Shown: positions 1 through 10,648, counted from the first letter of the stretch. The stretch: DNA of 64,000 nt from Brevibacillus brevis (GCF_900637055.1 NZ_LR134338.1:549001-613000); one strand, 5' to 3'. Made by a program: numbers and translations. Notes: a model not told the origin generated them from the letters alone.

Positions 1-3000
1 ATTTGGACCAATCATGCATTGTGTATGGACGATGTCAGTCGCGGCCTTCTTCTGGAGGAATGGCTAAAGAGAGCAAAGGGCAATCATTCATCTAATCATC
101 AGCGAACATTATTCAAAGACTATTTTATCTGGGAGTCAAGTCAAGATGGCTCCAGAGCGAAAAGCTATTGGATAGATAAAATCAATCACAATGATAACGA
201 GTCCATATTTTATCCAGTACAGGGCGCACAAAAGGAAGCGAATCAGCAGACCAGCTGCCATGCTGTACTTTCCGAACCATTCTCCCAAACAATCAAGAGC
301 ATGGCATTCAAACAAGGTGTCTCGATTGAAGCTGTCTTTCAGGCTGCTTGGCTGCTGTTATTAAATATGTATAGTGGGGATGAAAAGGTGGCGACTGGTG
401 TTACCGTCTCCGGGAGACCTGAGTCACTGGAAGGGGCAGATACCATTGTTGGGCCATTGGCTCACAGCTTGCCAGTCTTCCTGACATTACATGCGAATCA
501 AAACATATGTGATTTTGTAAAGATCGTTCAGGTAAGCTGGGAAGAATTGCAACAAAATCAATTCATTACACAAGAGATGATTCGTAACTATGCTGGAGTC
601 CCGGAAGATCATCCTTTCATCGGAACAATAGTGACGGTAGTGAGTGGTGTAGGAGATGATTATGAATCGCTCGTCCTTTATCGAGGTGGCCTTCCCGCGC
701 TTGAAATAATGGTGAGGGTTGGCCAGTCCATACAGATTCAATTCATTCATCCCCATGCTTCTGCCAAGCGCGATCTGGAAAGGCTACAGTCTCATTACAT
801 CCGTATACTTGAGCAGGTTTGCTCGGATTTCGAAATGAAAATCAGCGATCTGAATGCCGTGACGGATGAAGAGCAAAACATGATGACGAACGTGATGGGC
901 AATTTTGCGAAGTCACATCGAAACATGGATCAACTGGCTCAGCAAATCATAGAAGAACAGGTTAAGCGCAATCCTGATGCTGTCGCTGCTGTCTATATGA
1001 ACCACTCTATTACCTACAGAGAATTGAATGAAACTTCCAATCGTTTGGCTCATTGGCTCCGCAAAGAAGGATTTGGTAGAAATGATCTGGCTGCCATCTT
1101 TTTAGAGAGAAGCATCGATATGTTGGTTGGCATTCTGGCCGTTCTAAAAGCAGGGGGCTGCTATGTTCCGCTGGATACCGCTCACCCTGATCAACGATTG
1201 GTTACGATTATGGAAAATAGCAAGGCGAAAGTTATACTGACCGAGGAGAGTTATCAGTCACGCAGCATGACATTGGCAATGGAAGTAGCGCAAAAACCAA
1301 TCGTGTTTTGCTTGAACGAGGGCAACGGCGTAAGTCCGGATAAGACTTCTTTGCAAACAGCGGATACGTATGATCCTGAGATCATTAATGCCTTTGATGA
1401 TTTGGCAAATGTCTTTTTTACTTCGGGCTCTACCGGAATACCAAAAGGAGCAATGATTGAGCACAGAGGAATGTTGAATCACCTATTTGCAAAAATCGAT
1501 GTGCTCGGCCTGAATCAAGACAGCATTGTTGTACAGAATGCTTCCCATTGCTTCGATATATCGGTGTGGCAATTCCTGGCTCCCCTGATGGTAGGGGGGA
1601 AAGTGGTGATTTATAACAACGAGACAGCAACTGACCCGGAGTTATTGTTTCATTCCATAAGCCGTGACAAGGTAACGGTGATTCAAATGGTTCCAGCAAT
1701 GATTGAAGCCGTGCACAACTCTGCGCTGGCTCTCTCTCCGGAACAACAAGCCTTGCCACACTTGCAATATATGATCTCTACTGGTGAGGGACTGCCGGTA
1801 ACACTGTGTAAAAAGTGGCAGACCTTGTACCCTGAAGGCATTGTAGTGAACACATATGGAGCGACAGAATGCTCGGATGATACGATGCATGAAATCATTG
1901 ATCGTTCTTATCAGCATGATGATTATCCGTATGTTGCGTTGGGCAACTCCATCGACCATATGAAGCACTATTTGCTGGACAAATGGATGCGTCCGGTTCC
2001 CACTGGTTGTGTAGGAGAAATCTACATTTCCGGGATGGGAGTAGGGCGGGGATACGTAAATGATCCCGAGCGTACCGAGCATGCATTTTCAGAGAATCCC
2101 TTTTTGAAAGAGAAAAAAGAAAGACTTTATAAAACAGGCGATTTGGGACGTTATTTGCCAAGTGGGAGACTTGTATTCGTGACGCGTGCCGATTTCCAAG
2201 TAAAAGTACGCGGACATCGCATTGAGCTTGGCGAGATAGAAAGTGCCCTTTTACGTCATGAGAGCGTTAGACAATGTGTCGCGGTCGTAAGCGAGGATGG
2301 GAATGGAGACAATCGAATCGTCTCATATGTTGTCCTGCATGAAAAACAGGATGAACAGGAGTTCCAGCAATATCTCAAAACGATTCTGCCGGAATATATG
2401 ATTCCAGAGCGTATCATGATCCTCGATGCGATGCCTCTTAATCGAAACGGAAAAGTAGATAAAAAAGCATTGCCAGCAGTGGATACGGTTCAAACCAAGA
2501 ATGAAGCATACGTCGCACCTCGTAACGATTTGGAGCGAAGGCTAGCAGCGATCTGGAGTACAGTGCTCAGCATAGATGACATGGGGATCGATGATGATTT
2601 TTTTCAACTTGGCGGACATTCTATGAAAACCATTCAGGTTCGCTTGCGAATGAAAAAAGAGTTGGGCATTGAAGCTACGATCAAGGATTTGTTCGAGCAT
2701 CGAACGATTCGAGAGTTATCCTCCTTACTGGCTAACAGGGAAGAGTCAGCAAGTGGTCAGCTCCATACCAGTCAGGAGAGAACGACGATTCACAAGGCAG
2801 AGGAGAAGGATTACTACCCGGTTTCACATGCGCAGCGGAGATTATTTTTTATTCAGCAGCTGGAGCCTCAAAGTACGGCATATAATATGCCGACGATTTA
2901 CCATATAACGGGACCCTTGAAGGAGCGTATCCTGCATAAGGCATTTTCGCTCTTGGTTCAAAGGCATGAAGTTCTGCGAACGAAATTCCTGGTAAAAGAC

Positions 3001-6000
3001 GGACATCCGGTGCAACAGGTGCTGCGGAATCATGATTTTACTTATTCATTTGTTGACGTTTCCAAGCAGTCAGAAGCCGCGAAGCAAGAAGCCATTCAAC
3101 TGATCATGCAACAAGAGTCGGAGACGTACTTTGACCTGGAGAGCGATGCACTGTTTCGCGTGAAGTTATGTAAGGTGGCCGAAGAAAAATATACATTGCT
3201 GCTGAACATGCACCACATGATCAGTGATCAATGGTCATGGGGGATCTTACTGAAGGATTTCAGTCAGATTTACGAATCCTTGCAGCAAGGGATCGATCCC
3301 GTATTACCTGCTCTGCACATTCAGTATAAAGATTATGCAGTCTGGCAAAACCATGCTATCAATCACGGAGAGCTGGCAGAATCAGAAGCGTACTGGTTGA
3401 AGACGTTCCAAAAAGAAATTCCTGTATTGGACTTGCCTACAGACTATCAGCGTCAGCCCGTCCAAACATTTTTCTCGGCAGTGGAATCTTATCATCTTCC
3501 AGAAAATATCTTCGGTCGTATGCGGGAGATTGCTCAGCAGTATGATGCATCCATGTTTATGGTGACTTTATCCGTTGTCGGCATTTGGCTGTCCAAGCTG
3601 ACGAATCAACAGGATATTATCATCGGTACTCCGGAAGCGGGAAGAAACAACATGGATATCGAAGAAGTCATCGGATTTTTTGTGAACACCCTTCCTTTAA
3701 GGCTTGAAGTGAATAGGAAGCACACTTTTGTTGAAGCGCTTCAGGCTTGCAGACAACTGGCGCTGGAGTCATACGCGCACAATGAATATCCATTCGATAA
3801 ATTGGTCGAGAAAATTAACCCTGAGCGAGATGTAAGCCGCAACCCTATTTTTTCTTTTATGTTCCAATATATTGAAAAGTTAGAGGAAGACGGAAAGATA
3901 AGCGGCCTGGAAATGAAGGCAGTCGAATCCTATAATTCCATGACGAACTTTGATTTGTCGCTTGTATGCCTGGATCAAGAAGATGGGGCGAGTCTTAGCG
4001 TTGAATATCGGACAGATTTATTTCAGCCAGAAACTGTTCAACGGATGCTTGGATATTTGCATACTATCATCGAACAAGTAGTGAATCAGCCAACTATTTT
4101 TCTCAAACAGATAGAGTTATTGTCCGTGGAAGAAAAACAGGCTGCGGTAAGCAAATTTATAGACGTGCATTTTACCAATGGGGATGAAAATAAAACGATC
4201 ATTGAACTGTTCGAAGAGCAAAGTGCGAGAACTCCAGATCGCATTGCTGTCGTTTTTGAAGAGCAAGAGCTGTCCTATTCCGCACTGAATAAACGAGCGA
4301 ATCAACTGGCGCGAACATTGGTAGCGGAGGGTGTCTGCGCCGATCAATTGGTAGGCATCATGGCTGAGAGATCGATTGAGATGATTGTCGGTGTATTGGC
4401 GATTTTAAAAGCAGGTGGAGCCTACATTCCGATTGATCCTGATTATCCGGAAGAACGGATTCGGTATATGCTAGAGCATTCGGGAGCGGAAGTTTTACTA
4501 CTGCATCAAGCATTAAGAGAGAAAGTCGATTTTGACAAAAAAATAATCGTACTCGATGACCATGAATCCTATCATCATGAGCATACAAATTTGGGATTAT
4601 CCATACAGTTCGATCAGCTAGCCTATGTCATTTATACATCAGGTACAACGGGAACGCCGAAGGGAGTCATGATCGAGCACCAACAGCTTCAAGCGCTTGC
4701 ACAGGCATGGAAGCAAGAATACAAGCTGGACGAATTCCCGGTCCGATGCTTGCAATGGGCGAGTTTTGCTTTTGATGTTTTTACTGGAGATTATATAAGG
4801 AGCCTGTTATACGGCGGAAAGCTGGTCATTTGCCCAGCGGACGCAAGAATTGATTTGGAACGGATTTATCAGCTGATGGAAAAGCACGAAATCAACCTGT
4901 TTGAATCCACTCCGGTCCTTCTGATCCCTCTCATGAACGATATTTATGAGAAGGGCCTCAACATGGATTTTATGAAAATACTCATTCTTGGATCGGATCA
5001 ATGTCCGTTGCATGTATTCCACAACCTTGTAGACAGGTACGGTCACACCATGCGCATCATTAACAGCTATGGCGTGACGGAGGCAACCATTGATGCTTCC
5101 TATTACGAGAAAGAGACACAGCAAGATTACAAGTTTTTGCCGATTGGAAAGCCGCTGCCAGGAGTGAACATGTATATTTTGGATGCGAACGGCAATGCAG
5201 TGCCTGCGGGGATTCCTGGCGAACTGTATATCGGTGGACGGGGAGTAGGAAGGGGATATTTCAAGCAACCAGATTTGACGAATGAAAAATTTGTTCAGAA
5301 TCCGTTTTGTACGGGGGAAAAAATGTATAAGACAGGGGATATGGCTAGATGGCTCCCCAGCGGAAACATCGAATTTTTAGGGCGATTCGATAATCAAGTC
5401 AAGATACGTGGCAATCGCATCGAATTGGAAGAAATCGAAGCGGAATTGTTAAAAACAAGCGATATTCGAGAAGCTGTCGTTATCCCAAAAGAGGATGAAT
5501 CAGGTCAAAAGAGGCTGGTTGCCTTTTGTGTGGCTGCGCAAGAGCTGGAAGCAAGCATGGTGAGAGAGGCGCTACGAAAAACGTTGCCGGCGTACATGGT
5601 ACCTTCTTATTTCGTTCAGCTAGATGAAATACCAGTGACCCCAAATGGAAAGATTGATCGAAAAGCGTTAACAGAACTCAACATAACGCTGCGTAGCGAT
5701 AGGCAATTCGTTGAACCCCAAACAGAGATCGAAAAGACATTGGTATCAGTATGGCAAGACGTTTTGCGTGAGAAGCAGGTTGGGATATCGGATAATTTCT
5801 TTGAGCTTGGCGGGGACTCTATTAAGTCCATACAAGTTGCCTCTCAATTATCATCCTTGGGATACAAGATGGAGATCAGAGATCTGTTTAAATCTCCAAC
5901 TATTGCAGAACTGGGTACAAGACTGAAACCGATGAAACAAAAAATTGATCAGCGGGATATCGAAGGTGCTGTACAGCTGACCCCGATTCAGCATTGGTTT

Positions 6001-8370
6001 TTTCAGGAGCACAATCAGCATCCCCATCACTATAACCAATCTTTTATGCTCTATCGAAAAGACCGGTTTGATGAGAGGCTGGTTCGCAAAGGAATGGAAA
6101 AGCTCCTGCAACACCATGATGCACTACGAATGGTATTCCGAGAAACGGAGACGGGCTATCAAGCCTATAACCGAGGGGTCAGCGAAAGCGACGGCATGTA
6201 CAGTCTGGAAGTGTGGGACTATCGAAATATAACCGAGGCAAATTTACAGCAAGTGTTGGATGCACAATGCACCGCAATACAATCCCGTCTTCATATTTTT
6301 GATGGTCCACTTATTCGGTTAGGGCTATTCCAATGCGAGAATGGCGATCATCTGCTGATGGCGGTTCATCATTTGCTCGTAGATGGGGTATCGTGGCGAA
6401 TACTAATCGAGGATTTCAACCGAGCGTATCTACAGCTCCTTCAAGGCAAGGAGATGACGCTGCCTCTTAAGAGCGATTCCTACCAATTGTGGGCGCAAAA
6501 GCTGAACGAATATGCTCATAGCGATAGAATCGAGGTCGAGCGTGCCTATTGGAATCGTGTCGAGGAGATGGAACTTCAATCGTTGCCAACCGATTACGTT
6601 GAATGGAAACCTCTTCGGAAGCAAACCAGGACAAAAACAATCATGCTGGATGAGCAACAGACCAGAGAATTGTTGAAACAGGCCAATCGGGCTTATCACA
6701 CGGAAATTGATGAGTTGTTGTTGTCTGCGATCGGGGTGGCCTTTAAAAAATGGGCGAATATCGATCGATTCGCCATCAATATGGAAGGGCACGGCAGGGA
6801 ATCGATTCTACCTGATGTGGAGATAAACCGCACAGTAGGCTGGTTTACAAGTGAATATCCCGTGATTGTAGACGTTGGCAACGAGCAGAATCTGTCTGCT
6901 ATCATCCATAAAATGAAAAAGGATGTGCGCCAGATCCCTCACAAAGGGATTCACTACGGGATATTGAAATATTTGGCGGCAAATCCTCGGAAGAACAGCA
7001 TAATGCCTGAGGTCAGCTTTAATTATTTGGGGCAGTTTGATCTGGATCGAAAAGAAGAGGATGGCGACATTCAATTGTCGACATTTTCTGGTGGCGAATC
7101 TATGAGTCTTGATCAGTCCCGAGAATGCAAGATCGATATTGAGTGCGTGGTGTTACAAGGCCGTTTTCACATTATGGTGGCTTACAGTGAGAACCAGTAT
7201 AAAAATGAAACCATCGAACGATTAGCGACATGCCTTCAGGAGAGCTTATATGAAGTCATTCAACATTGCTTGACGAAAATACACAACAGTACTGACCGCG
7301 GAATCCCCGGAGAATCGGTAGATTTCGAGGGAGTGGTAGACGGATTTTTTGATGCTTCTAGGATGAATGATATTCCTGGTGCCGTCGTTGTTGTCGTCCA
7401 TCAGGGTCAAGTGCAACTAAAGAAAGCATATGGATACGCGAATCGAAACGAAAGAGTGCGGATGAGTGCGGATGATACGGTAATGAAGGTAGGTTCCATA
7501 TCCAAAATTGTCACAGTCGCTGCCATCCTCCAACTCGTGGAGCAGGGAGTTATTGGATGGAACGATGATATTCAGCCGTATCTAGATGATATGGAAATAC
7601 CGAGAAAGGTTGAAGGACCACTGACGGTTGAGCATTTACTCAGTTACACAGCAGGATTTGACGATCCGTTTACGGGAAATGACCAAAGCTACCATTACGG
7701 CGAGCGTGAGTCCCTAACCTTGCGGGAATACATTCAACACTATATGCCAACAGTTATTTATCAACCTGGGGAACAATACTGCAATGAGAATTTCTCTTTT
7801 ATGTTGGCAGGTTACTTAGTAGAAAGAGTGACTGGCGTTCCCTTCCATCGCTATGTCAGTGAGAAATTATTTAAGCCTCTCGAAATGAGAAGGAGCAATT
7901 TTCTTTTGCAGCCAGAGCTGGAGGCGAAGCTGGCAACAGGCTATGATCTGGAAAATAATCCGATTCAAAGATACGATTTTAGCCCTGCGGACTCTCCTGA
8001 TGGCAGCCTGCTCTCAACTGGGGACGATATGGCAAAATGGATGCTGACGCTATTAAACAAAGGCGCTTATGGGACTGAAAGGGTACTAAAAGAAGATTCG
8101 ATTGGCAAAATGTTCGCCAGTAAAGCGGTGCCTCACCCACAAGGGGCTTATACAGGGTATGGCTTCACTGCGAAATTCCATCCTGATTATGTCCATGAAA
8201 ATATTTTGGCGAAAGCAGGCGAGGTAATCGGGTATAACTCCTTCATGTGGTTGCTGCCAGAAAAGAATCTGGGGGTGTTTATTAGTACGAATAAAAGTCA
8301 ATTTAACAAAATAGAATTCTTTGATTATTTTATGAAGAACTATCATCCTGCAGAAACGATATCCATTTAA
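1..8370 (+). CDS. Partial NRPS: C-A-T-C-A-T-E plus PBP/beta-lactamase-like release domain
   Basis: Non-ribosomal peptide synthetase whose frame is already open at base 1, so the N-terminus and any earlier modules lie outside the window. Domains in order: C fragment (1-870), A1 (about 930-2450), carrier T1 (Ser codon 2620), C2 (2800-4130, HHMISDQ at 3211), A2 (4200-5670), T2 (Ser codon 5818), epimerization E (5960-7290, HHLLVDG at 6366), and a serine beta-lactamase/PBP-like domain (7320-8340) with SISK (Ser codon 7495) and YCN (7777). Hand alignment to GrsA gives A2 pocket residues DVGEIGSIDK, the known ornithine code of gramicidin S and tyrocidine, so D-Orn is the likely final residue. A1 reads DIWQITTDDK, which I cannot assign. 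The first C domain reads HALCMDD where HHxxxDG is expected. There is no type I thioesterase, so the PBP-like domain probably releases or cyclises the peptide (inference). Confidence 0.95.
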   Translation: MWTNHALCMDDVSRGLLLEEWLKRAKGNHSSNHQRTLFKDYFIWESSQDGSRAKSYWIDKINHNDNESIFYPVQGAQKEANQQTSCHAVLSEPFSQTIKSMAFKQGVSIEAVFQAAWLLLLNMYSGDEKVATGVTVSGRPESLEGADTIVGPLAHSLPVFLTLHANQNICDFVKIVQVSWEELQQNQFITQEMIRNYAGVPEDHPFIGTIVTVVSGVGDDYESLVLYRGGLPALEIMVRVGQSIQIQFIHPHASAKRDLERLQSHYIRILEQVCSDFEMKISDLNAVTDEEQNMMTNVMGNFAKSHRNMDQLAQQIIEEQVKRNPDAVAAVYMNHSITYRELNETSNRLAHWLRKEGFGRNDLAAIFLERSIDMLVGILAVLKAGGCYVPLDTAHPDQRLVTIMENSKAKVILTEESYQSRSMTLAMEVAQKPIVFCLNEGNGVSPDKTSLQTADTYDPEIINAFDDLANVFFTSGSTGIPKGAMIEHRGMLNHLFAKIDVLGLNQDSIVVQNASHCFDISVWQFLAPLMVGGKVVIYNNETATDPELLFHSISRDKVTVIQMVPAMIEAVHNSALALSPEQQALPHLQYMISTGEGLPVTLCKKWQTLYPEGIVVNTYGATECSDDTMHEIIDRSYQHDDYPYVALGNSIDHMKHYLLDKWMRPVPTGCVGEIYISGMGVGRGYVNDPERTEHAFSENPFLKEKKERLYKTGDLGRYLPSGRLVFVTRADFQVKVRGHRIELGEIESALLRHESVRQCVAVVSEDGNGDNRIVSYVVLHEKQDEQEFQQYLKTILPEYMIPERIMILDAMPLNRNGKVDKKALPAVDTVQTKNEAYVAPRNDLERRLAAIWSTVLSIDDMGIDDDFFQLGGHSMKTIQVRLRMKKELGIEATIKDLFEHRTIRELSSLLANREESASGQLHTSQERTTIHKAEEKDYYPVSHAQRRLFFIQQLEPQSTAYNMPTIYHITGPLKERILHKAFSLLVQRHEVLRTKFLVKDGHPVQQVLRNHDFTYSFVDVSKQSEAAKQEAIQLIMQQESETYFDLESDALFRVKLCKVAEEKYTLLLNMHHMISDQWSWGILLKDFSQIYESLQQGIDPVLPALHIQYKDYAVWQNHAINHGELAESEAYWLKTFQKEIPVLDLPTDYQRQPVQTFFSAVESYHLPENIFGRMREIAQQYDASMFMVTLSVVGIWLSKLTNQQDIIIGTPEAGRNNMDIEEVIGFFVNTLPLRLEVNRKHTFVEALQACRQLALESYAHNEYPFDKLVEKINPERDVSRNPIFSFMFQYIEKLEEDGKISGLEMKAVESYNSMTNFDLSLVCLDQEDGASLSVEYRTDLFQPETVQRMLGYLHTIIEQVVNQPTIFLKQIELLSVEEKQAAVSKFIDVHFTNGDENKTIIELFEEQSARTPDRIAVVFEEQELSYSALNKRANQLARTLVAEGVCADQLVGIMAERSIEMIVGVLAILKAGGAYIPIDPDYPEERIRYMLEHSGAEVLLLHQALREKVDFDKKIIVLDDHESYHHEHTNLGLSIQFDQLAYVIYTSGTTGTPKGVMIEHQQLQALAQAWKQEYKLDEFPVRCLQWASFAFDVFTGDYIRSLLYGGKLVICPADARIDLERIYQLMEKHEINLFESTPVLLIPLMNDIYEKGLNMDFMKILILGSDQCPLHVFHNLVDRYGHTMRIINSYGVTEATIDASYYEKETQQDYKFLPIGKPLPGVNMYILDANGNAVPAGIPGELYIGGRGVGRGYFKQPDLTNEKFVQNPFCTGEKMYKTGDMARWLPSGNIEFLGRFDNQVKIRGNRIELEEIEAELLKTSDIREAVVIPKEDESGQKRLVAFCVAAQELEASMVREALRKTLPAYMVPSYFVQLDEIPVTPNGKIDRKALTELNITLRSDRQFVEPQTEIEKTLVSVWQDVLREKQVGISDNFFELGGDSIKSIQVASQLSSLGYKMEIRDLFKSPTIAELGTRLKPMKQKIDQRDIEGAVQLTPIQHWFFQEHNQHPHHYNQSFMLYRKDRFDERLVRKGMEKLLQHHDALRMVFRETETGYQAYNRGVSESDGMYSLEVWDYRNITEANLQQVLDAQCTAIQSRLHIFDGPLIRLGLFQCENGDHLLMAVHHLLVDGVSWRILIEDFNRAYLQLLQGKEMTLPLKSDSYQLWAQKLNEYAHSDRIEVERAYWNRVEEMELQSLPTDYVEWKPLRKQTRTKTIMLDEQQTRELLKQANRAYHTEIDELLLSAIGVAFKKWANIDRFAINMEGHGRESILPDVEINRTVGWFTSEYPVIVDVGNEQNLSAIIHKMKKDVRQIPHKGIHYGILKYLAANPRKNSIMPEVSFNYLGQFDLDRKEEDGDIQLSTFSGGESMSLDQSRECKIDIECVVLQGRFHIMVAYSENQYKNETIERLATCLQESLYEVIQHCLTKIHNSTDRGIPGESVDFEGVVDGFFDASRMNDIPGAVVVVVHQGQVQLKKAYGYANRNERVRMSADDTVMKVGSISKIVTVAAILQLVEQGVIGWNDDIQPYLDDMEIPRKVEGPLTVEHLLSYTAGFDDPFTGNDQSYHYGERESLTLREYIQHYMPTVIYQPGEQYCNENFSFMLAGYLVERVTGVPFHRYVSEKLFKPLEMRRSNFLLQPELEAKLATGYDLENNPIQRYDFSPADSPDGSLLSTGDDMAKWMLTLLNKGAYGTERVLKEDSIGKMFASKAVPHPQGAYTGYGFTAKFHPDYVHENILAKAGEVIGYNSFMWLLPEKNLGVFISTNKSQFNKIEFFDYFMKNYHPAETISI

Positions 8371-8383
8371 TTGGGGGGCCTCT

Positions 8384-9283
8384 ATGAGCATGATAAAGAC
8401 GAGTTCCATTCGTAATTTTCCTCAAACAACAGACGTAGGGATCGGAGCAGCTAACGGTACTTTTGGGGAGCTTCTGCAGGGGATTCTCGGGGAAAATAAT
8501 CGGGATTTTCTAGTGACTTTGCCTATTAAAAATGCATCCTATGCTACTTTTTATTCGATTCCAACCTTACAAGAGATCGTCATCGTACCTCGTTCCAAGC
8601 AAAAATCGAAAAGACTCGTAGAAAAAATACTCAAGCATTATGGCTTTCCAGCTGGCGGAATTTTGGAGATCAATTCGGAACTCCCAGTAGGAAAAGGCAT
8701 GGCAAGTTCATCAGCAGATTTGGTGGCTGCCTCCAGAGCGGTAGAAAATTGTTTTCATATAAAAATGGAGCCTGCTTTACTGGAGTTGTTTTTATCGACG
8801 ATAGAGCCGACTGACGGAGTGATGTATGAAGGAGCTGTTGCTTACTACCATAAGGAGGTCAAGCTCCGAGAATATCTTGGGGAGCTCCCGCCCTTGTGTA
8901 TTGTAAGTATTGATGAGGGGGGAACAATTGATACGGTTGAGTTTAACAAGCAAACCAAACCATTTACCCATGAGGAAAAGATGGAATACAGTCTCCTGCT
9001 GCAAAAAATTTCGAAAGCGATCAGAGAAAGGGATGTACACACGATAGGTGCCGTGTCTTCCCGAAGTGCGATTTTGAATCAAAAAATTCTGCCTAAAAAA
9101 TTATTGCCGGAAGTCATGGAGATCAACGAGAAAATTGGAGGGTTAGGTACTGTCGTGGCACACAGTGGGACCAGCCTCGGTATTTTATTGTTGAAAGAAG
9201 AACCTGACTTCTATCAAAAGCTGGAACTGGGGTATAGATGGTTGAGTGAGCTGAATAAAGAAGTGCATGTGTACCACACCTAG
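8384..9283 (+). CDS. GHMP kinase, PduX/DabC-like L-threonine kinase
   Basis: A 299-residue GHMP-superfamily small-molecule kinase. The ATP-binding signature PVGKGMASSSADLVAASRA is clear at about residues 102-120, and the N-terminal AANGTFGELLQG matches the PduX L-threonine kinase type rather than homoserine kinase. It starts 13 bases after the NRPS stop behind a GGGGGG ribosome site, so it is in the same operon. PduX makes O-phospho-L-threonine for cobalamin. No cobalamin gene is nearby, whereas cysteine-synthase-like and argininosuccinate-lyase-like genes lie downstream. That set matches the proposed 2,3-diaminobutyrate route (kinase activates Thr, PLP enzyme replaces the phosphate, lyase frees the amine). 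Phosphorylation of Thr rather than Ser is inferred from family resemblance only. Confidence 0.85.
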   Translation: MSMIKTSSIRNFPQTTDVGIGAANGTFGELLQGILGENNRDFLVTLPIKNASYATFYSIPTLQEIVIVPRSKQKSKRLVEKILKHYGFPAGGILEINSELPVGKGMASSSADLVAASRAVENCFHIKMEPALLELFLSTIEPTDGVMYEGAVAYYHKEVKLREYLGELPPLCIVSIDEGGTIDTVEFNKQTKPFTHEEKMEYSLLLQKISKAIRERDVHTIGAVSSRSAILNQKILPKKLLPEVMEINEKIGGLGTVVAHSGTSLGILLLKEEPDFYQKLELGYRWLSELNKEVHVYHT

Positions 9284-9300
9284 AGGATCAGATCCCAAGA

Positions 9301-9332
9301 GATGGCTTCTGACAGGCTCGGAAGTCATCTTT
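9301..9332 (+). terminator. Possible weak attenuator between kinase and exporter genes
   Basis: A 9-bp stem (9301-9309 with 9321-9329, one G:U pair) with an 11-base loop, followed only by TTTCCC. The short T-run suggests partial termination or RNA processing rather than a full stop. It lies in the 93-base gap, the widest inside the cluster. Confidence 0.3.
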
Positions 9333-9376
9333 CCCAAAAAATTTGATTCCGTTCGTATTGGGAGTGGATTATCGAG

Positions 9377-10648
9377 ATGGAACAGCCAGTAAGCGTGAAT
9401 GAAAAGGTATCTTTTCGGGCGTTGCTTGGCTTGAAAAGTTATCGCTATTTAATCTTTTCGCAATTTGTCTCGAATATGGGAGATGGAGTGTATCGATTAG
9501 CGCTTATTTGGCTAATGAAGGTTTTGACGGAAAGTCCTTTGTTAATGTCGGTTTTATTGGCAGCGGAGACCATTCCATTGATCATATTCGGTTTATTCGC
9601 GGGCGTTTTTGTTGATCGAGGAAATAAAAAGAGGATCATGGTGGTTTCGCATTTATTGAGAGCTGCGCTCCTTTTATGCATTGTCCTGTTGTTCCTGTTT
9701 GACATGCTGCATCCTGCTGTACTGATCATCATTGCCGTTTTGCTGACCACGGTCAGTGCCTTCTTCAGGCCTGCACTCACGGTAGCGATACGGACACTGG
9801 TTCCTGAACAGTATATGACGCAAGCCCAAAGTTTATCGCAGATGATTCAAACGGTTGTCAGTTTGGCGGCTCCGGCATTGGCAGCGGGGTTGATTGCGTT
9901 TGGAATGGAATATGCTTTTATTTTGAATGTCGTCACCTATTTGTTAGGTGCACTGATTATTTTATGGATTAACGAAAGGGAGCTTGTCCTATCTACTGTC
10001 AGTGAGTTTACAGCAAGGATGATCATGACGGATTTGAAGGATGGAATCCATGCGATTACAAAGCATGATTTTTTGCGAAACTGCATGATTTATTTTACCA
10101 TCCTTAATTTTTTGACGGCTCCAGAAGCGATTTTGCTGCCACTGGTCGTTACCAATGTTACCGAATTGGCCATGCTTGAGATCAGCTTTTTTATCGGGAT
10201 TTTGCTTGGGTCCCTATGCATTACTTATTTGAATCGATACGATGCGATTATTTACATTTGCTGCGGCATTAGTCTGTTCAGTATCGGAATCGGAATGTTT
10301 GCGTTTGGCATTCCGCTTGTTTGGCAAGTTATATGTGTATTCGTGAATGGGATAGGCTCGGCATTCGTCAATATCAAAATGAGTACGTTGATTACCTTGA
10401 TGGTGCCTAAGGAAATCTTGGGAAGAGCATCGAGCTTGATCAGTGTAATGGTTCTGTGCGCCATGCCTGTCTCCGTCTTCCTGGTAGGTCTGACTACAGG
10501 TCTTGTTTCCATCTTTACGATATTTGGAATCATTGGCGGAGCCGGGCTTCTCATTGTGGTTCTCATGTTGATGAATCCACACTTGAGAATGAAAAAAGAG
10601 CATCACTACGATTATGCGGAACAGAAATCAGGGGGAATCTCTCTTTAG
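9377..10648 (+). CDS. MFS exporter, DHA3 (MefA/EntS-like)
   Basis: A 423-residue integral membrane protein with about 12 hydrophobic segments and the family hallmarks: NMGDGVYRLALIWL in the first helix region and the loop motif GVFVDRGNKKRIM between helices 2 and 3. Proteins of this group expel macrolides, siderophores or peptides by proton antiport. Its place between the threonine-kinase-like and lyase-like genes suggests that it exports the NRPS product or provides self-resistance. The actual substrate cannot be read from the sequence. The C-terminus is short, charged and cytoplasmic. Confidence 0.88.
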   Translation: MEQPVSVNEKVSFRALLGLKSYRYLIFSQFVSNMGDGVYRLALIWLMKVLTESPLLMSVLLAAETIPLIIFGLFAGVFVDRGNKKRIMVVSHLLRAALLLCIVLLFLFDMLHPAVLIIIAVLLTTVSAFFRPALTVAIRTLVPEQYMTQAQSLSQMIQTVVSLAAPALAAGLIAFGMEYAFILNVVTYLLGALIILWINERELVLSTVSEFTARMIMTDLKDGIHAITKHDFLRNCMIYFTILNFLTAPEAILLPLVVTNVTELAMLEISFFIGILLGSLCITYLNRYDAIIYICCGISLFSIGIGMFAFGIPLVWQVICVFVNGIGSAFVNIKMSTLITLMVPKEILGRASSLISVMVLCAMPVSVFLVGLTTGLVSIFTIFGIIGGAGLLIVVLMLMNPHLRMKKEHHYDYAEQKSGGISL

